A DNA stretch of 64,000 nt from the NCBI RefSeq assembly GCF_910592395.1, contig NC_088318.1:3534001-3598000 (forward strand), read 5' to 3'. The translations under genes and the position numbers were made by a program. This DNA is from Lineus longissimus (Eukaryota > Nemertea > Pilidiophora > Heteronemertea > Lineidae). The notes below the pieces were generated by a model. That model was not told where the DNA came from. It ran no database searches and saw nothing but the letters and a program-made list of their open reading frames with translations. This document shows positions 1-30,844 of this stretch, in pieces; the stretch's first letter is position 1, and the number at the start of each line of letters is the position of its first letter.

Positions 1-184
1 GTGCCGGCTTATAAGAGCCTTCAGGAGGTGAAAAAGACAATGCCTTTAGGAGAAACAAGGGGTATCATTACGTAGAAACCATGCAAGGTCATCCAGAGAC
101 ACTGATATGTGTCCATCTTGTATTCAAACCATGTTGTGAGGTAGACAAGCAGAAGGTGAAGGGTAAAATGTTAAATCAACGTAC

Positions 185-18653
<18,469 letters not shown>

Positions 18654-18669
18654 GGCTATTGTCTACAAC
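18654..18669 (-). other. AP1G1: 5' UTR segment of AP-1 gamma exon with splice acceptor
   Basis: On the minus strand the start codon is preceded by 16 nt and then by CTTTTCAG at 18670-18677, a good splice acceptor. This implies at least one non-coding first exon further right, which I could not locate. The promoter is therefore probably somewhere in 18.7-22 kb. Confidence 0.6.
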
Positions 18670-18830
18670 CTGAAAAGTAAACTGAAAGATCAGTACACAT
18701 AAGAAAATCTCCGAGAAGATCACACATAGGACTATACCTGTGTCGACAAGGAAGTTACAAGGACAGTTTTGTTGAAGCAACTGAACATGAAACAATTCTA
18801 AATATCTACTGCAGAAGTATACTTTCAGCT

Positions 18831-18874
18831 TTTTATTTATTTATTTTATTTATTTATTTTATTTATTTATTTAA
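18831..18874. repeat. TTTA-type microsatellite
   Basis: Imperfect run of TTTA and TTTTA units upstream of the AP-1 gamma coding start. Confidence 0.85.
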
Positions 18875-19188
18875 TCGTACATAATAGTACATTCAACAGA
18901 GTGCAGTGCTGTATTGTGCAGTGAGAAAAATAAATAGATGGAAGAACATTTTAAAACAAGTTAGAAACAGGCAGCGCATTTTATGCAGGCCTACATGTTG
19001 CTCTAGAGTCGACCAGAGTACCCGTCCACAAGACAGCAATCCATCCATCCAATCAACATGTACAACTTCCAGGTGTTCGAAGAAGATATCATGGATTGGA
19101 TGAGCGATCATTCAGAAACTTCAACACTCTCCAATAAAATGAACATCCGAAACTGGACAACAGGCTGGACAACACAGCAACTGACAAT

Positions 19189-19318
19189 GACAATGGGTGA
19201 TATGAATAAAGACTAGCAAATGCTTTTATCTAAAACTCCATGTACATTTACACTAGGCCTTTCTGTACAAAATTGAAGTAAAAGCATTTGCTAGTCTTTA
19301 TTCATATCACCCATTGTC
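19189..19318. repeat. Perfect 40-bp inverted repeat, hairpin 1 of 3
   Basis: Arms 19189-19228 and 19279-19318 are perfect reverse complements (outer end GACAATGGGTGATATGAATA) around a 50-nt spacer. Probably a MITE in the upstream region of AP-1 gamma. Confidence 0.9.
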
Positions 19319-19480
19319 CATGCCAGGCTGGCATTGCCAAAGTCTGTCCGTGACAGACGGTGGTCGTGTGGTCACTTGATTCCAAGCCTGGTCTAACTGG
19401 GATTGGAATCAAGTGACCACACGACCACCGTCAGTCACGGACAGACTTTGGCAATTCGATGCTAGCCTGGCATGGACAAT
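19313..19480. repeat. Long inverted repeat, hairpin 2 of 3
   Basis: Left arm 19313-19385 and right arm about 19403-19480 pair with a few small bulges and differences (for example GGTGGTCGTGTGGTCACTTG against its complement) around a 17-nt loop. Its outer bases ATTGTC are shared with the right arm of hairpin 1, so the two structures overlap and compete. Confidence 0.9.
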
Positions 19481-19517
19481 CACAATGTCAATGAGAAAGA
19501 ATGAATAGGCCCTTTGC

Positions 19518-19630
19518 CAGATACGCCAGTACCACCTAGGGTCTCAAGCTCTTGTCTGGCGTCTTTTACCGTGAAGATCTATTGTAAAGATGGTTTGTTG
19601 GTCTGACCCTAGGTGGTACTGGCGTATCTG
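19518..19630. repeat. Perfect 26-bp inverted repeat, hairpin 3 of 3
   Basis: Arms 19518-19543 and 19605-19630 are perfect reverse complements (core GCCAGTACCACCTAGGGTC) around a 61-nt spacer. It lies only 37 nt right of hairpin 2. Confidence 0.9.
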
Positions 19631-22330
19631 AATCTGGAGAATGGCGAAGAAGACGAATCAGCGCCAAAACAAATCAAATGCGCAACTCAGAACACGTTAG
19701 AAGGCCTAAGCCAACTTCGGACAATGACTAGAGACACAGCGATCCTCTGTTCTACGATTGGTCAGTGCCAAAACAAACTTCTTCGAATTCGTCTATAAAA
19801 ACTCAACGGGGACCCCGACTTTACAAGGCCGCCTGGATCAGCCCTAAATAATCAATCAGTCACTCAATATGACTAAATAGGCATGAGCAGTGACTGCCGG
19901 TCACGGGTGCTGGTAAGCCTATGGAGTATGGACAATAATGTTGTGGTCATGACATGCATGAAATGCATTTTCCATACATTTTTGCAGTGGTTTTGGCCAA
20001 AAATGGGAGGGGAAATTTTGGAGATCCGGCACGTTGACACCAAAATTGTTCCAAATTTGGGCAGGGCAAGTGATTCTGTTCTTGATGTTTTTATAGTTGG
20101 AGTAGTTTTTGATTTGATATCCAGAAAAATAATTACGAACCCTTCTTGAATCGGCGAGAAAAACGTCGAATAATTTTATGAAGAGGTGATCATTCCTGGA
20201 GACAAGATGGCTGAAACTTTGCACTACCTTCAAAACGATTATTTTGCAGTATTCCGCAAAGTAGGACTAAAAGCCGGTTCGTTCATAACACCTTATGAAG
20301 GGTATTGATCATAATTTTTGTACAATTATATGATTTCATACTTGAATATCTAATCAAATGAGTAATATATTGCTCAGTTATCCCGTAAAAGTTGACGTAA
20401 CTATCTGAAGAAATAGTTCTAATAAGCGTACTCATACATAATGACGTGCTACGCCCTAAGCTGCCATCTATGAATATATTAAGAAACTAATCTAATTGAA
20501 TTCATTATTTTGATAGATGGCAGCACCTCCCGGCGAGTGTTCCACTGCTGTAAAAATGGGTAGGTGCCGTCGTGGCCGTTATCCGTGGTCAGTAATATGA
20601 TCATAATGTGGTCAAGATACGTTGCTGGCTGACTTGTCATGTCAGTCAGAACATTTCTCCGAAAAATATGTAGCAGGTTTGGCCCTTCAAGATAAATTAT
20701 ATGAAGGGAAAACACTCACTCTATAACTTGACATAGGGTGTCCTCCCTTCATATCGATATAGATGCATCACAGTCCTTACGGACGGCTCCAACAATGGTA
20801 GACCAGGCATGGGATGATCTCCCTTCGGACTGACACCAATGTCCACGTGCGGTATCCTCGCTTCGAGCGGTTCGAGTTGTTCCTCTGTCTTCACAGACGT
20901 CACCCAACCATTAACTGGCCATCCCGAAATTCAGATCTTTCATTCATGCGACAGACAGTTCTGAAATATCTAGAGCAGAATATGGTTAGCAAGTGGACCA
21001 TGCGTAACATGGCAACTTGCCTGCTGGGGTTGCGTTGAAAACAGTTTTTTTTCTCCCTCTCTGTAGTTATTACGGACCTAAGTCGCTGTTTCATGCTGGC
21101 CTACTCTGGAAACAAAGTAATAACTGTTACAATCATCGAAAGCGAGCAATCATGTATTTAAATAGTCTCCTGCCAAATTATAGAAATGGTGGCTGCTATA
21201 ATGAGTGACATTTGGACTATTATAGCTGTGAATGCATGAGATTGTGCATTTATGGCAACCCAGCTCACATAAATTTCATTCAATGCATCGTCGAGGCCTC
21301 GTTGACTTCGGAGTTCATAAAGGACTGGCAAAGGTTGCAATATTCCCGGGTCCGTTGCCACTATGAACGGAATTTCATGTGCATTGCGTTGATGATTGGG
21401 ACTGGCTATGTCATCTGCTTCATTGACTGGAACAAGGACTTCATAACTTCACTGCGATAAAGAAACGGAACTTTGGCTCACTGAGATTATCAACTGATAC
21501 TTGATTGACTCAACGGCAACACCACGAAATATTGTCCCGACTTAGTGTCCGAGATCTACCAGGAAGATCACACGCGCCAACCAGTGGCTTTTCAGTGTAC
21601 ATTTACCAAAAATTGAATTGAATCGGGTAGGTGAAAGTTAGATTTTTTGTGTCACATCCAGACTCCCTGGGTAGGCCATTGCGTCATCCTAATTGGCTCT
21701 CCTTTGGGCGAGGGACGAGGTCGGTCCACTGCGTCCGGAGTGTAGGCCTAGTCACATCAGAACTGTGCAATCAACACCGTTTTGGAATATGCAAGCCAAG
21801 TCCCTATAGATATAATGACTTTTGTCGATCGAGTCAATAGGGGTGGCAATACGTCTAATATTTGTGATGGTCATGACATCATGTTATGCCCTTGGCGTTT
21901 TTTGTGTAGATTATTTCACAGCAAGGGCAGATATGCCCTGGGCCAATCAGATATGAAGGGCCTTGGCCTGTTTAATGCGTATTGTGCTGGGGGCGATCAT
22001 GCTCCGATATAACCGGTGTCAAATCCTTGTATCTAGAGTAGGCCCCTATAAACAATTGTACCAGTTACATTTTATCATATGCTAATTTTTCTTTCGTGAT
22101 TTGGCCCGCATACCGACCGTTCTATACAACATCTCTGGTTATTACCCATATATTTGAGAGTTTCCATAAGATAGACATCATATAGAGACACAAGAGCTTT
22201 TCACATAGGAGGGAAAAACACAAAAACCGGTTCGTTCATCTTCCAGCTAATGCATGGGCCTCTTGACAGCTTCCCTGTGTGTCAATAAAGTTGACCCATG
22301 TCAACATACTGTTCATTTCTGTCACTTCAG
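19631..22330. other. Upstream/intergenic DNA between AP-1 gamma and the ZIP gene
   Basis: The two genes are divergent, so their untranslated first exons and promoters probably lie here. I could not identify them. Open frames of 60-104 codons occur on both strands without a recognisable domain. The segment ends in a splice acceptor, CACTTCAG, at 22323-22330. Confidence 0.6.
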
Positions 22331-22365
22331 GTTTTACCAGACGAGTGAAACTGCTGCCTTATAAG
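22331..22365 (+). other. 5' UTR of the ZIP gene after a splice acceptor
   Basis: CACTTCAG ends at 22330 and 35 nt separate it from the ATG. A non-coding first exon further left is inferred but not located. Confidence 0.5.
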
Positions 22366-23568
22366 ATGAAAGAACCCGCCACCGCGGGGGCACTTGCCTC
22401 AAAGATCGAGGCACTGGTCCTCCTTGTTGCATTGAGCACGCTATCCATTCTGCTTCCCCTAATCATGGCCACCGTGGTCAGGAATTCCGGCAGCAAGGAC
22501 GCCAAGACGAGAGAAGCCAAGGCAAAGAAGCTCGTACGGGCGCTCAATTTTATAGCCGGCGGTGTTTTCTTGGGGACGATCTTGCTGCACCTTCTTCCAG
22601 ACGTCCACGATCAGCTGACAGAGGCCATGCTTGCCTTCGGATATAGAACCGCGTATCCGTTCCCCGAGTTCACCGTCGCAGTGGGTCTGCTTCTGTTCCT
22701 TCTATTTGAACAGTTCATTCTGTGGGTGAAGTTCAGGTCCGACGAGAAGTTCCAAGAGAAAGCGCTTGCGGAGGGGACTGCGTTACGCGATCAAGGCGGT
22801 GACCACAGATTTTATGATTCGTTTGGCAGCATCGAAGAGTCATTGGGCAGAAGTGAAAACTTGAAGGAGGCCGACGCAGATGTAACTCCAGTGAAGCGGA
22901 CAAGCGTTGATAAGGGCGTCAATGCCGCGGTTGTCGGGTATGGACTTCCTGATGAGGGCTGTCAACACTCTTGCGAGAGTCGAGATTGGAGAACGGGATC
23001 ATTGGACAGGATCATCCCACAGGAGGTCACCCTGGACGAAAGTAAACAGACATCCAACATCATCCGTTCCTATTCTCTTCTGACTGCCTTATCTTTTCAT
23101 TCTGTATTTGAAGGAATGGTGGTCGGATTCCAGCGAAATACAACATCGGTTTGGGAAATATTTTTCGCCATAATGCTGCACAAAAGTCTGGTGGCATTTG
23201 GTTTGGGGTCAAGGTTACTCGAAACCAAAGACAAGATCTCCAACAAGCACTACGCCGGGTTGATTTTGGTGTTTACCTTGACAACTCCGCTAGGTGGCAC
23301 CATAGGAACAGTCATGTCGTCTGCTCAAAACTCCAACGGCATTGATCTTGCAGAAGCCATTTTGATTGGCATAGCAACTGGAAGTTTTGTTTTCGTCACA
23401 TTTTTTGAGATTCTCCGATTCGACTGTGGAGCAAGGACCAATATGCAAATGTGTCTTTGCATGCTGTTAGGATTTTCTTTGATTGCTATCGAGATGTATT
23501 TACATAAACATCATCACGCGGAAGACTCTGGAGATTCTGGTGACCCAATTTCTTTAAAGGAACCTTAA
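22366..23568 (+). CDS. ZIP-family zinc/divalent metal transporter (SLC39A1-3-like)
   Basis: 400 codons, coding region without introns. Imports zinc or similar divalent cations into the cytosol across the plasma or vesicle membrane. Hydrophobic segments: about residues 13-35, 52-72 and 100-125, then a polar loop of about 110 residues, then five more from about 232 to the end. The family signature is clear: HSVFEGMVVGFQ from residue 245 and HKSLVAFGLG from residue 272, the metal-site helices IV and V of the ZIP-II (SLC39A1/2/3) branch. The C-terminus is short after KHHHAEDSG. I chose the first ATG (22366). The frame stays open upstream to a GTG at 22279, but a splice acceptor ends at 22330, so that part is more likely intron plus 5' UTR. 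Which of SLC39A1, 2 or 3 it is closest to cannot be told by eye. Confidence 0.93.
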   Translation: MKEPATAGALASKIEALVLLVALSTLSILLPLIMATVVRNSGSKDAKTREAKAKKLVRALNFIAGGVFLGTILLHLLPDVHDQLTEAMLAFGYRTAYPFPEFTVAVGLLLFLLFEQFILWVKFRSDEKFQEKALAEGTALRDQGGDHRFYDSFGSIEESLGRSENLKEADADVTPVKRTSVDKGVNAAVVGYGLPDEGCQHSCESRDWRTGSLDRIIPQEVTLDESKQTSNIIRSYSLLTALSFHSVFEGMVVGFQRNTTSVWEIFFAIMLHKSLVAFGLGSRLLETKDKISNKHYAGLILVFTLTTPLGGTIGTVMSSAQNSNGIDLAEAILIGIATGSFVFVTFFEILRFDCGARTNMQMCLCMLLGFSLIAIEMYLHKHHHAEDSGDSGDPISLKEP

Positions 23569-25406
23569 CAATTTCCACGAACAGCATCAGCGCGTATCTC
23601 TTTTGGTTAGAACAATATTGATGTACACTTCCCTTGAATCGGCATAAAAACAACTTATTTGTAATGATAATACCACTAAACACTCACTGATACCGATACA
23701 TGTGCTTTGTGCGAATCACCAATCTCTGTTTTCCTGAGGAACTGGTATATGTGTCCGATCTATGAATGCATCAACAAACTCTCTTTCCCCCAGAAACTAG
23801 TATATATGTCTTATCAACGCATCAACAAACACTATTTTCCTTAGAAACGGACATTTCATTGAAAAAAACCCTGTGCGTGTTTTCGTCTTTCGAAACTAAC
23901 AATAAGAGTTTCTTGGATATGTATTAACATTTGACTGTCCTTCCTACAACGTGTCATCTTTGCAATTCTATCATAAGTATAACTAACATGTAACTTACTT
24001 AAATTCCACTTGTTTGTAAAGGTCGATGACCGATGGGGCTATAATAATTTACTAATGAAAATCAATAGCCTTCAATCTCTTAAAAGCGTTCTTTAAAAAG
24101 CCTTTTATTGGATATCATTGAAACACTAGCATATCCATGCTCTACTCAATCGAAGTGTTAGCATTGGGAGGAGGAGTGTATCCGCAATTTATTCCCTGCG
24201 GAGCTTTCAACATTTTGTTTCAGGGATCCGACATGTAAGGTAAAGTGGTACAATTAAGCCCAAGTAAAATCACAGCCCCAACAGTGTTGAAAGGAGCTGG
24301 TAGTACGCATCAATGCTCAATAAGGCTATAATTGTACCTGGGCTATAATTGTACAGACTTATCTTTTTTTGACAAAGCTAAAACAAGTGTGCTCTGATAT
24401 CCCTGCCTGCAATTATGGTATCAATCCTCATTCCAACGGTCTCCCCCATGGTTCTTCACGTTGTATGTCAACGGTGTGCCTTATATTTTTAAACTGATGG
24501 CTTCATATTTTAGAGATGGGTCTTATCTGCAAGAAAAGCTTTCACTTTCCTCTGGAATCATTCCCAATCGATGTCCAGCGCCATTTGAAGACATGTCGTC
24601 AGCTCAGAATAAACATGCCGATATACCACTCGTTGTGCGTATATCCATCCTTCACCGTCGATAAACTTCCCCCTAATCGGCCGTCTCCGGTTTTGTCTCC
24701 GTGCATTCCCTTCCTTTCCCACACGTCCATATCGCGACAGCACTAACATAACACTCGTGGGTGTCGCACGAGACACGCACTGAAAGCAGTCGTCGTTGGT
24801 GGAAGACCAGGTGTTCAATGAGTAATAACAATTATTGCTTCGGCGGTTCCAGGCATGCTGACCAGACACTAATGCACTGTGCGTGTTGTATAGAAGAAGG
24901 GTAACCTGATCCTAAAGCGAGGTTGGCAATATCAATTCAGGCCGTCATTCAATTGCTTTGTGTCGAGCAATTTCATTGGCCAGCCGTTTATGAGTGTGCG
25001 TTTGACGGATTTCCCGCCCTATTGGGTCGGCGGTGAAAGGAGGAGACTGAAGGATTGACATTCACTGAAAGTTCAGGGCAATGAACACTGACATATGGAT
25101 GACCATGTATAAAATGTATCGATATTTAATGGTGTTGTAAACATAATATATAACGCTAATTATCTTGGAGTTTATTTAATTCAGTAGGTAGTGACTGAAG
25201 CTTAAAGTAATAATCCAGAGCAATTGATCATTTCTGCTGTGGTTCAATTCCTCCAACTCACCCAGTTTACTCAGGATTTGCAAAATCCTTTAACAACATC
25301 TCTGAGATTAACCCTAAATGACAGATGACCCAGAGAAGAATCACACTCTTTAAAAAGGACAGCGTTAGGAGATGTGAACTATTCCTAGAAAATCCCCCCC
25401 AGCAGC
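23569..25406. other. ZIP 3' UTR and intergenic DNA before protease A
   Basis: About 23708-23850 holds two to three degenerate units of roughly 60-65 nt, sharing ATGCATCAACAAAC / ACGCATCAACAAAC and GAAACTAGTATATAT-like cores. No clear polyadenylation signal was seen close to the stop. The rest shows no gene. CTTTAAAAAGG at 25348-25358 could be a TATA-like element of protease A, about 50 nt before its ATG. Confidence 0.5.
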
Positions 25407-28400
25407 ATGGAGTTCATGTTGGTTTCCTATCTCCTTTTGGGCGCAGCGTGCGGGTTCGTTGATAAGGAATTCGAAAAGAAATACCGCCGTGTCGACGCGA
25501 CTACCTTCGTCAACCGTGAAACTGGGGAGGTATACGAACCGGAGAGTGCAGGTGGGTCATACTTCCGGTGCCAAACGGTTTTTGAGCCTCTCTAATACCT
25601 TTAGGGCGTTCTTCAACCAACACAATATCATCCCCTCCCCCAAGTTTTTTCAGGTACTGAGGAACCCCTTAATATTTTCAGAAGCTCAACCCCCTTTTTT
25701 TAAAAATTTTGTCGAAAAACCTCTTGGAGTGTAAATTTGTGTTGGCTGAACCCTCTAGAAGGTTTTTCAAATGCTAAAACCCAAACCCGTTATTTCTAAG
25801 AAAGTGTTGTTGAATCTTCTAGAAACTATGGTCATTTCACAAAGAATCGTTGCTTTTCGTTGTTTTCAGGATATTACCAAGGCGATATGCGATTCCCTGG
25901 TGAAGGCGATGACAGTGTAAGTATGAGATCTTCTAGAACACAGTAACATTCTCAGTTTTAATGAAGGACGGTCATAGGCACGTGAAGCCGCACGCAATGC
26001 AAAGAATTGACGAAGGCGAAAAAATGACTTTTTTTGTAACACGAACAGTTTCGGTTGCGCATGAATGCATGCCATACTATCAAGAAGGCTTGGCTTACGG
26101 CTGAGGCTGATTTCTCACACCCTGTTTATATTCCAGCTATTTATTTGACGCTTCTGACAACTGATTTACTTTGGAGTATCTTCGTTCCAGTCTATGAAGC
26201 GCAACGTGCCATTTGATTTGAAAATCTGGCCAGATGGCATAGTGCCGTATTCCTTCGATCCATCCTTGAAAGAAGGTAGGTAACATTGGGTACAGAAGAA
26301 GGTCGGTTGCATGTCTCACGCCATCCTCCAACAGCGAGCCTCTGGATCTCTCCTAAAATACGCTCAATCAAAGGCCTGCTGAAGTTGGCCTGACTTGGTA
26401 AGATAAACATTGATACGCATCACCCCATCGTCCAATGAGATAAACAACTCTGAATATGTAATTTGATGTTAGCAGGTTTTAATATGGCCTAAGATTTATC
26501 TGCATTCTGTACGATACGTGTAGGCAAAGGTGAATTCAAATGTGAAAATGTGGCGGTGTATATATCAAGGCTCGACAATAATATTGTATTTTGAGGTCTT
26601 TCCTTTTTAGAAAAATACTTAAACTTGGATTGGTACAAGAATAGTATACTCAAGGCAATATCTATCATTGAGACGAAAACCTGCATCAGATATGTTGAAT
26701 GGACTGATCAGCCACATAGGATAAACTTTGTTAGGGAAAAAGGGTAAGCCCTTTCTCCATACACGTTTCCCTCTTTTTGCTCCATTAGCATATGTGCACT
26801 GACACTTTAGGGCGCGTCCATTTGAGATGAGCCACATAAACCACTGTGGTGTAAGCGGCACGGAGTCTCGGCTAGCAGTTAGTAGGTTCCGGGTTGGAAC
26901 ACTCATTGCCGACTACAGGCACTGGTCTCATGCCTAACTTATCTAACTCCCTCCGAGGTATATATATATAGGTCCCGGTCAGACTATACAAAGGTTATCA
27001 TGCTCAGTTAACAGCTCATATGAGTTCTACTGAAGGCGTTAGGGTATAGACATGGGTTAAAGTGTGAGGTCGGAGGATAACCTCTGCCGTTATTGATCAT
27101 GACATCAGGCTTTGACTTTACTTAACTTTAACTGATGCATTCACAGAGGTTTTGAACTATTTGCTTTGACCGATTCAGGTGCACCTCATTTGTTGGCCAA
27201 CAAACCGCGCCTTCCCAGAATGTCGACATCGGGCCAGGCTGCGGTCGAATTGGCGTGGTCTTGCACGAACTTCTCCACGCCTTGGGCTTCAACCACGAGC
27301 ACGAGAGGGCGGACAGGGAAGGAATTGTGGCGGTCAACATGAGCAATGTAGAAGATGGTAAGTGACTACATTGCCCCACACTGTTGATAGAGTCGAGCTT
27401 AAAATGTCCTAGGCGACCTCTATTCGTTTTGCAACGACTGCGAAGACATTTGTCGCAACCTTGGTTTCAATGTTTCATTTTTATAATGGATTATGCATTA
27501 GCCTAGTTTTGACCACAAAAGTTTTGGTTAGACAACCATAACCTGGTTGAAGTGAGATTGAAAAGACATTTTGACAACGAATCTCACCTTTTTGAATATT
27601 TTAGATAGAAAGATGTGGTTTACCATTCGCCCCATGAAGTTGATCGGAGAATACGATGTGGATTCAATCATGCACTACGGTTCATCGACTTTCAGCAAGG
27701 ACTTTCGTTACAAGACCCTGATCCAGTTGAAGGATTTCGACAAGGGTTACATCGGTCAGAGAGATCATCTAAGCGTGACTGATATAAAGGAGATAAATGA
27801 CTTGTACGACTGTGGTAAGCACGTTATCATCTGCCCTTGGCGGGTTAGGCATATTCCACCAACAGGAAAGCTGTTCCCTGGGGGTAGATGTTATCAAGAT
27901 GTGCCATGATAACCCTTCGATAAGACAGTAAACAATGGAAATTAGGGCCCAGGTGCGAGCAGACTTTGACTTGTTTCCATATTCAGGAAATTTTGTATGA
28001 CTCTCCTTATTTCTACAGGGGTTATCACGACCACTCCAACTACGACCACACCAGCACCGGTTGGAGGTAAGTATGCCTGTAGATTGATATAAAAAACAAC
28101 ACTACAAAGTTGTATGAAATAGACGACGTTTCGGATATTTTGATTCCTTTTTCAAAGTCTCCTGGTAAGTAAGTTTGCCTGTCCCATTGTTCGACATGAT
28201 CAGGAGCAATGGGATAGGAATCGCTTTGGAGTTTCGCTTTTCGGCTTTTCCCCACAGTCAACAACATCCTCGACGAGCACCGTCTGGGCGGGCTCAAAAT
28301 TCCGACAACCGGATCACGAATATGCCTTAATGTAGGAGCTCGAGGCTTGTCGAGAACCACTCTCCCGGTCTTCGGTCCTGTGTCGAATTTTATATAGGCC

Positions 28401-29222
28401 CGTTGAAATTCGCATAGTCCCCATTGTTGAAAGGCGCCTGAATTTCAGGTTGGAGAATTCCTTGTACAAACATTTTCGAGAAACACAAAGACCGTTACTA
28501 ATGATCGCGTGAGAAAGAGTATAGTTTTCGGCGTCCATGAAATGATTTCTTTTCCAGTTGTTGCAAGCTGTGATTTCGACGACGGAAGTTTCTGTGACTT
28601 TAAAGGACTCGGCGGATCGGCCTCACGTTGGGGTGTTACCAAAGAGGGCGGAGATCACGCGGGTTCAGGTAAAAACAGATTCTACTAAATTTTATACCAG
28701 CCAAATTCTTCACATCATATTTCAAAATAATTTCAAGAAAACAGATCGACAATCAATGAATACACACATTTTGTGTTTTCAGTTTCGGCCCTCTAGTGGC
28801 CAAAGATGTAGTTAGGTCGCACCTAAATTCGTTGTCTCTAACTACATTGCATTTCAACTTGCTTTTGATTCTTCTGCGCGCCATTTTTTCCAGGCTCTTT
28901 CGCAACTTTCCAGGTTGCGAGTAATGAAGTGAAGAGTTTCGAACGCAACTCGGCGCTCTTTGTCGCCAAACTCGAATACGGCAAGACCTACTGTCTGACT
29001 TTTTGGTATCGGGTGAGAGGTTCTGGGAGCATCGATGTCAAAATCCGGAATGTCATGGTTGAGCGTATGAACGTCAAACTCGGTGAATGGACTCGGGGCC
29101 GACTGACCATTGCTCCACCTGAAAAGTACGACGACGAAGCCCGGATAATGGCGCGTGTTGATAAAAACCAACATGGCAACGTTGACCTTGATGACGTCGA
29201 GGTCATGCATGGATCTTGCTGA
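25407..29222 (+). CDS. Secreted astacin metalloprotease with one MAM domain, copy A (428 aa)
   Basis: Nine exons: 25407-25551, 25870-25916, 26191-26275, 26611-26743, 27179-27357, 27605-27814, 28019-28066, 28558-28668, 28894-29222; all GT-AG and in phase. Signal peptide MEFMLVSYLLLGAACG. Propeptide to about residue 64 contains YQGDM, matching the astacin FxGD 'aspartate switch' that keeps the zymogen off. The catalytic domain starts at KRN (about 67-69). The zinc motif HELLHALGFNHEHERADRE has His166, His170 and His176 with catalytic Glu167. The Met-turn SIMHY is at 217-221. Four Cys (in KTCIRY, at 138, at 158, in YDCG) match the two astacin disulfides. A Thr-rich linker (VITTTPTTTTPAPVG) and a MAM domain (from SCDFDDGSFC to DDVEVMHGSC) follow. 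It likely cleaves extracellular proteins; the substrate is unknown. It is the diverged relative of B-D and has the last two MAM exons fused into one. Confidence 0.93.
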
Positions 29223-29254
29223 TGTTATTTATCTTTCAGTATTGTTTATCTCCG

Positions 29255-29260
29255 AATAAA
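29255..29260 (+). terminator. Polyadenylation signal of protease A
   Basis: AATAAA 33 nt after the stop codon of copy A. Confidence 0.75.
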
Positions 29261-30673
29261 ACACATGATGAGTACTACTAAAGTCTTTCTTCGTACGTAA
29301 GTTCAAGATCAAAAAGGAGAGCGTCAGCGCATGCATTCTGAGTTCAGGCCTTTTTTTACTCTACGTCATATCGAGAGACGGAGTATATTGAAAACCACTG
29401 GTGCCAGGATGACGTACATGTACATTAATCGCACTCGGCAGTGCTTTCTCATTTCATACGGCACTTACCATCAATCCACGACTTGAATTCTTGGACTCCT
29501 GTTTGGGTCAGAATATCGTTCAAAAAAACCAACTTAGACAGGCGATGATTGCATATAGTGTTTCTTCCAAGGTGAAAATACCAGCGACCCTTTTCTCGAA
29601 GCTTCACCCGTAAGGTATCTTTCGGTCAGTCGTCAAATTGGACGGCCGTAAAAGCCCCACGACCTGCTTTGTAGCTAAACACAAATCTAAACCACGTGTT
29701 TAATTCAAGGCTAAGCCTTAATGTTTTTTCCCGCCCGTCGTAAAGGTCGAGGGTTATGTTTCTGTAACTCCCTACACCCCACAAGGCTAACCCTAATATG
29801 AAAAGAAAACCGTCAGCTGAGCGGATTTGGATGGTGCAAGGATCACATGAACTAGCTGATGTTGTCAACCTGCTCACGAACACCCATAAAATTGCGGTAA
29901 ATCGTCTTAAAGTAAGTTATCGATCTTATTGAATGGCCAGTAAATAACATCGTAAGCCATCTGATCAGACTCGGGAATCAGATTCATTGGTCTGCCTATC
30001 TGTATGGCCAATTAGTGACCATGGGGTCACAGTGTCGGCCATCTTGGATTCCCCATGATGCAATTCCCCTACAACTTCATCAATAGTCTGGTTGGTTCAT
30101 TACAAAGGTGCACGTCGGGATGCAGATAAATCGTTGGAGACCCAGGCTCTCGATCAACCGGTGGCACGAAAGTAGTAGCGATACTCTCAACTCGTTGGAC
30201 ATGAGTATAGGCCCGGGCTAGATTGCCAATTACATTTAGCGAATTTTAGAAATAAAATGCAAGAGTTAATGCAGTAATGGAAGTCGTCTGGTTGGGTTAA
30301 AAGGGAACAGTAGGCAGTCAGAATAAGTTACACACGTTCGCCAATATGGGTCTTTCCTCTTTCACAGTACATCGGAACGATGCCCCTATAACTGTGCAAG
30401 GCAAGGTCACGAGAGACTACCAATATGACCCCTGGCCCATAGCCTCCTTTAAAGGGGAATGGCAAGGGGAGTATAGTTGGGTTCAAGGGGGGATATGATA
30501 GGCCGAGGCAAGAGATATTTTACTTCATTTAGCGAGTTTCAGTATACGTCTGGCAATATCAGGTTACGAAACAGCTGATGCATGCGTTTCTAATCTGCTG
30601 AAGCCTTAATTTGCAAAGATTCTGTCAAGTTTGGGATGGGTCTATGTGAACAGGCCAGCATTTCTTGATAAAT

Positions 30674-30844
30674 GGTTTGATTACTTTCAACTTGACCAGC
30701 TTACCAGACAAATCTGTTAAGCCTTTTTCTGGTTTGATTACTTTCAACATGACCAGCTTACCAGACAAATCTGTTAAGCCTTTTTCTAGTTTGATTACTT
30801 TCAACTTGACAAGCTTACCAGACAAATCTGTTAAGCCTTTTTCT
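30674..30844 (+). repeat. Three tandem copies of a 57-bp unit
   Basis: Unit begins GGTTTGATTACTTTCAAC and ends TTAAGCCTTTTTCT. It occurs three times here, but only once at the equivalent places in units C (from 38232) and D (from about 46156). Because 57 is divisible by three, it creates a repetitive but probably meaningless open frame on the minus strand. Confidence 0.92.

Noticed and set aside
22279-22365. N-terminal extension of the ZIP protein from a GTG
   Set aside because: There is no ATG, and a strong splice acceptor ends at 22330, so this is intron plus 5' UTR.
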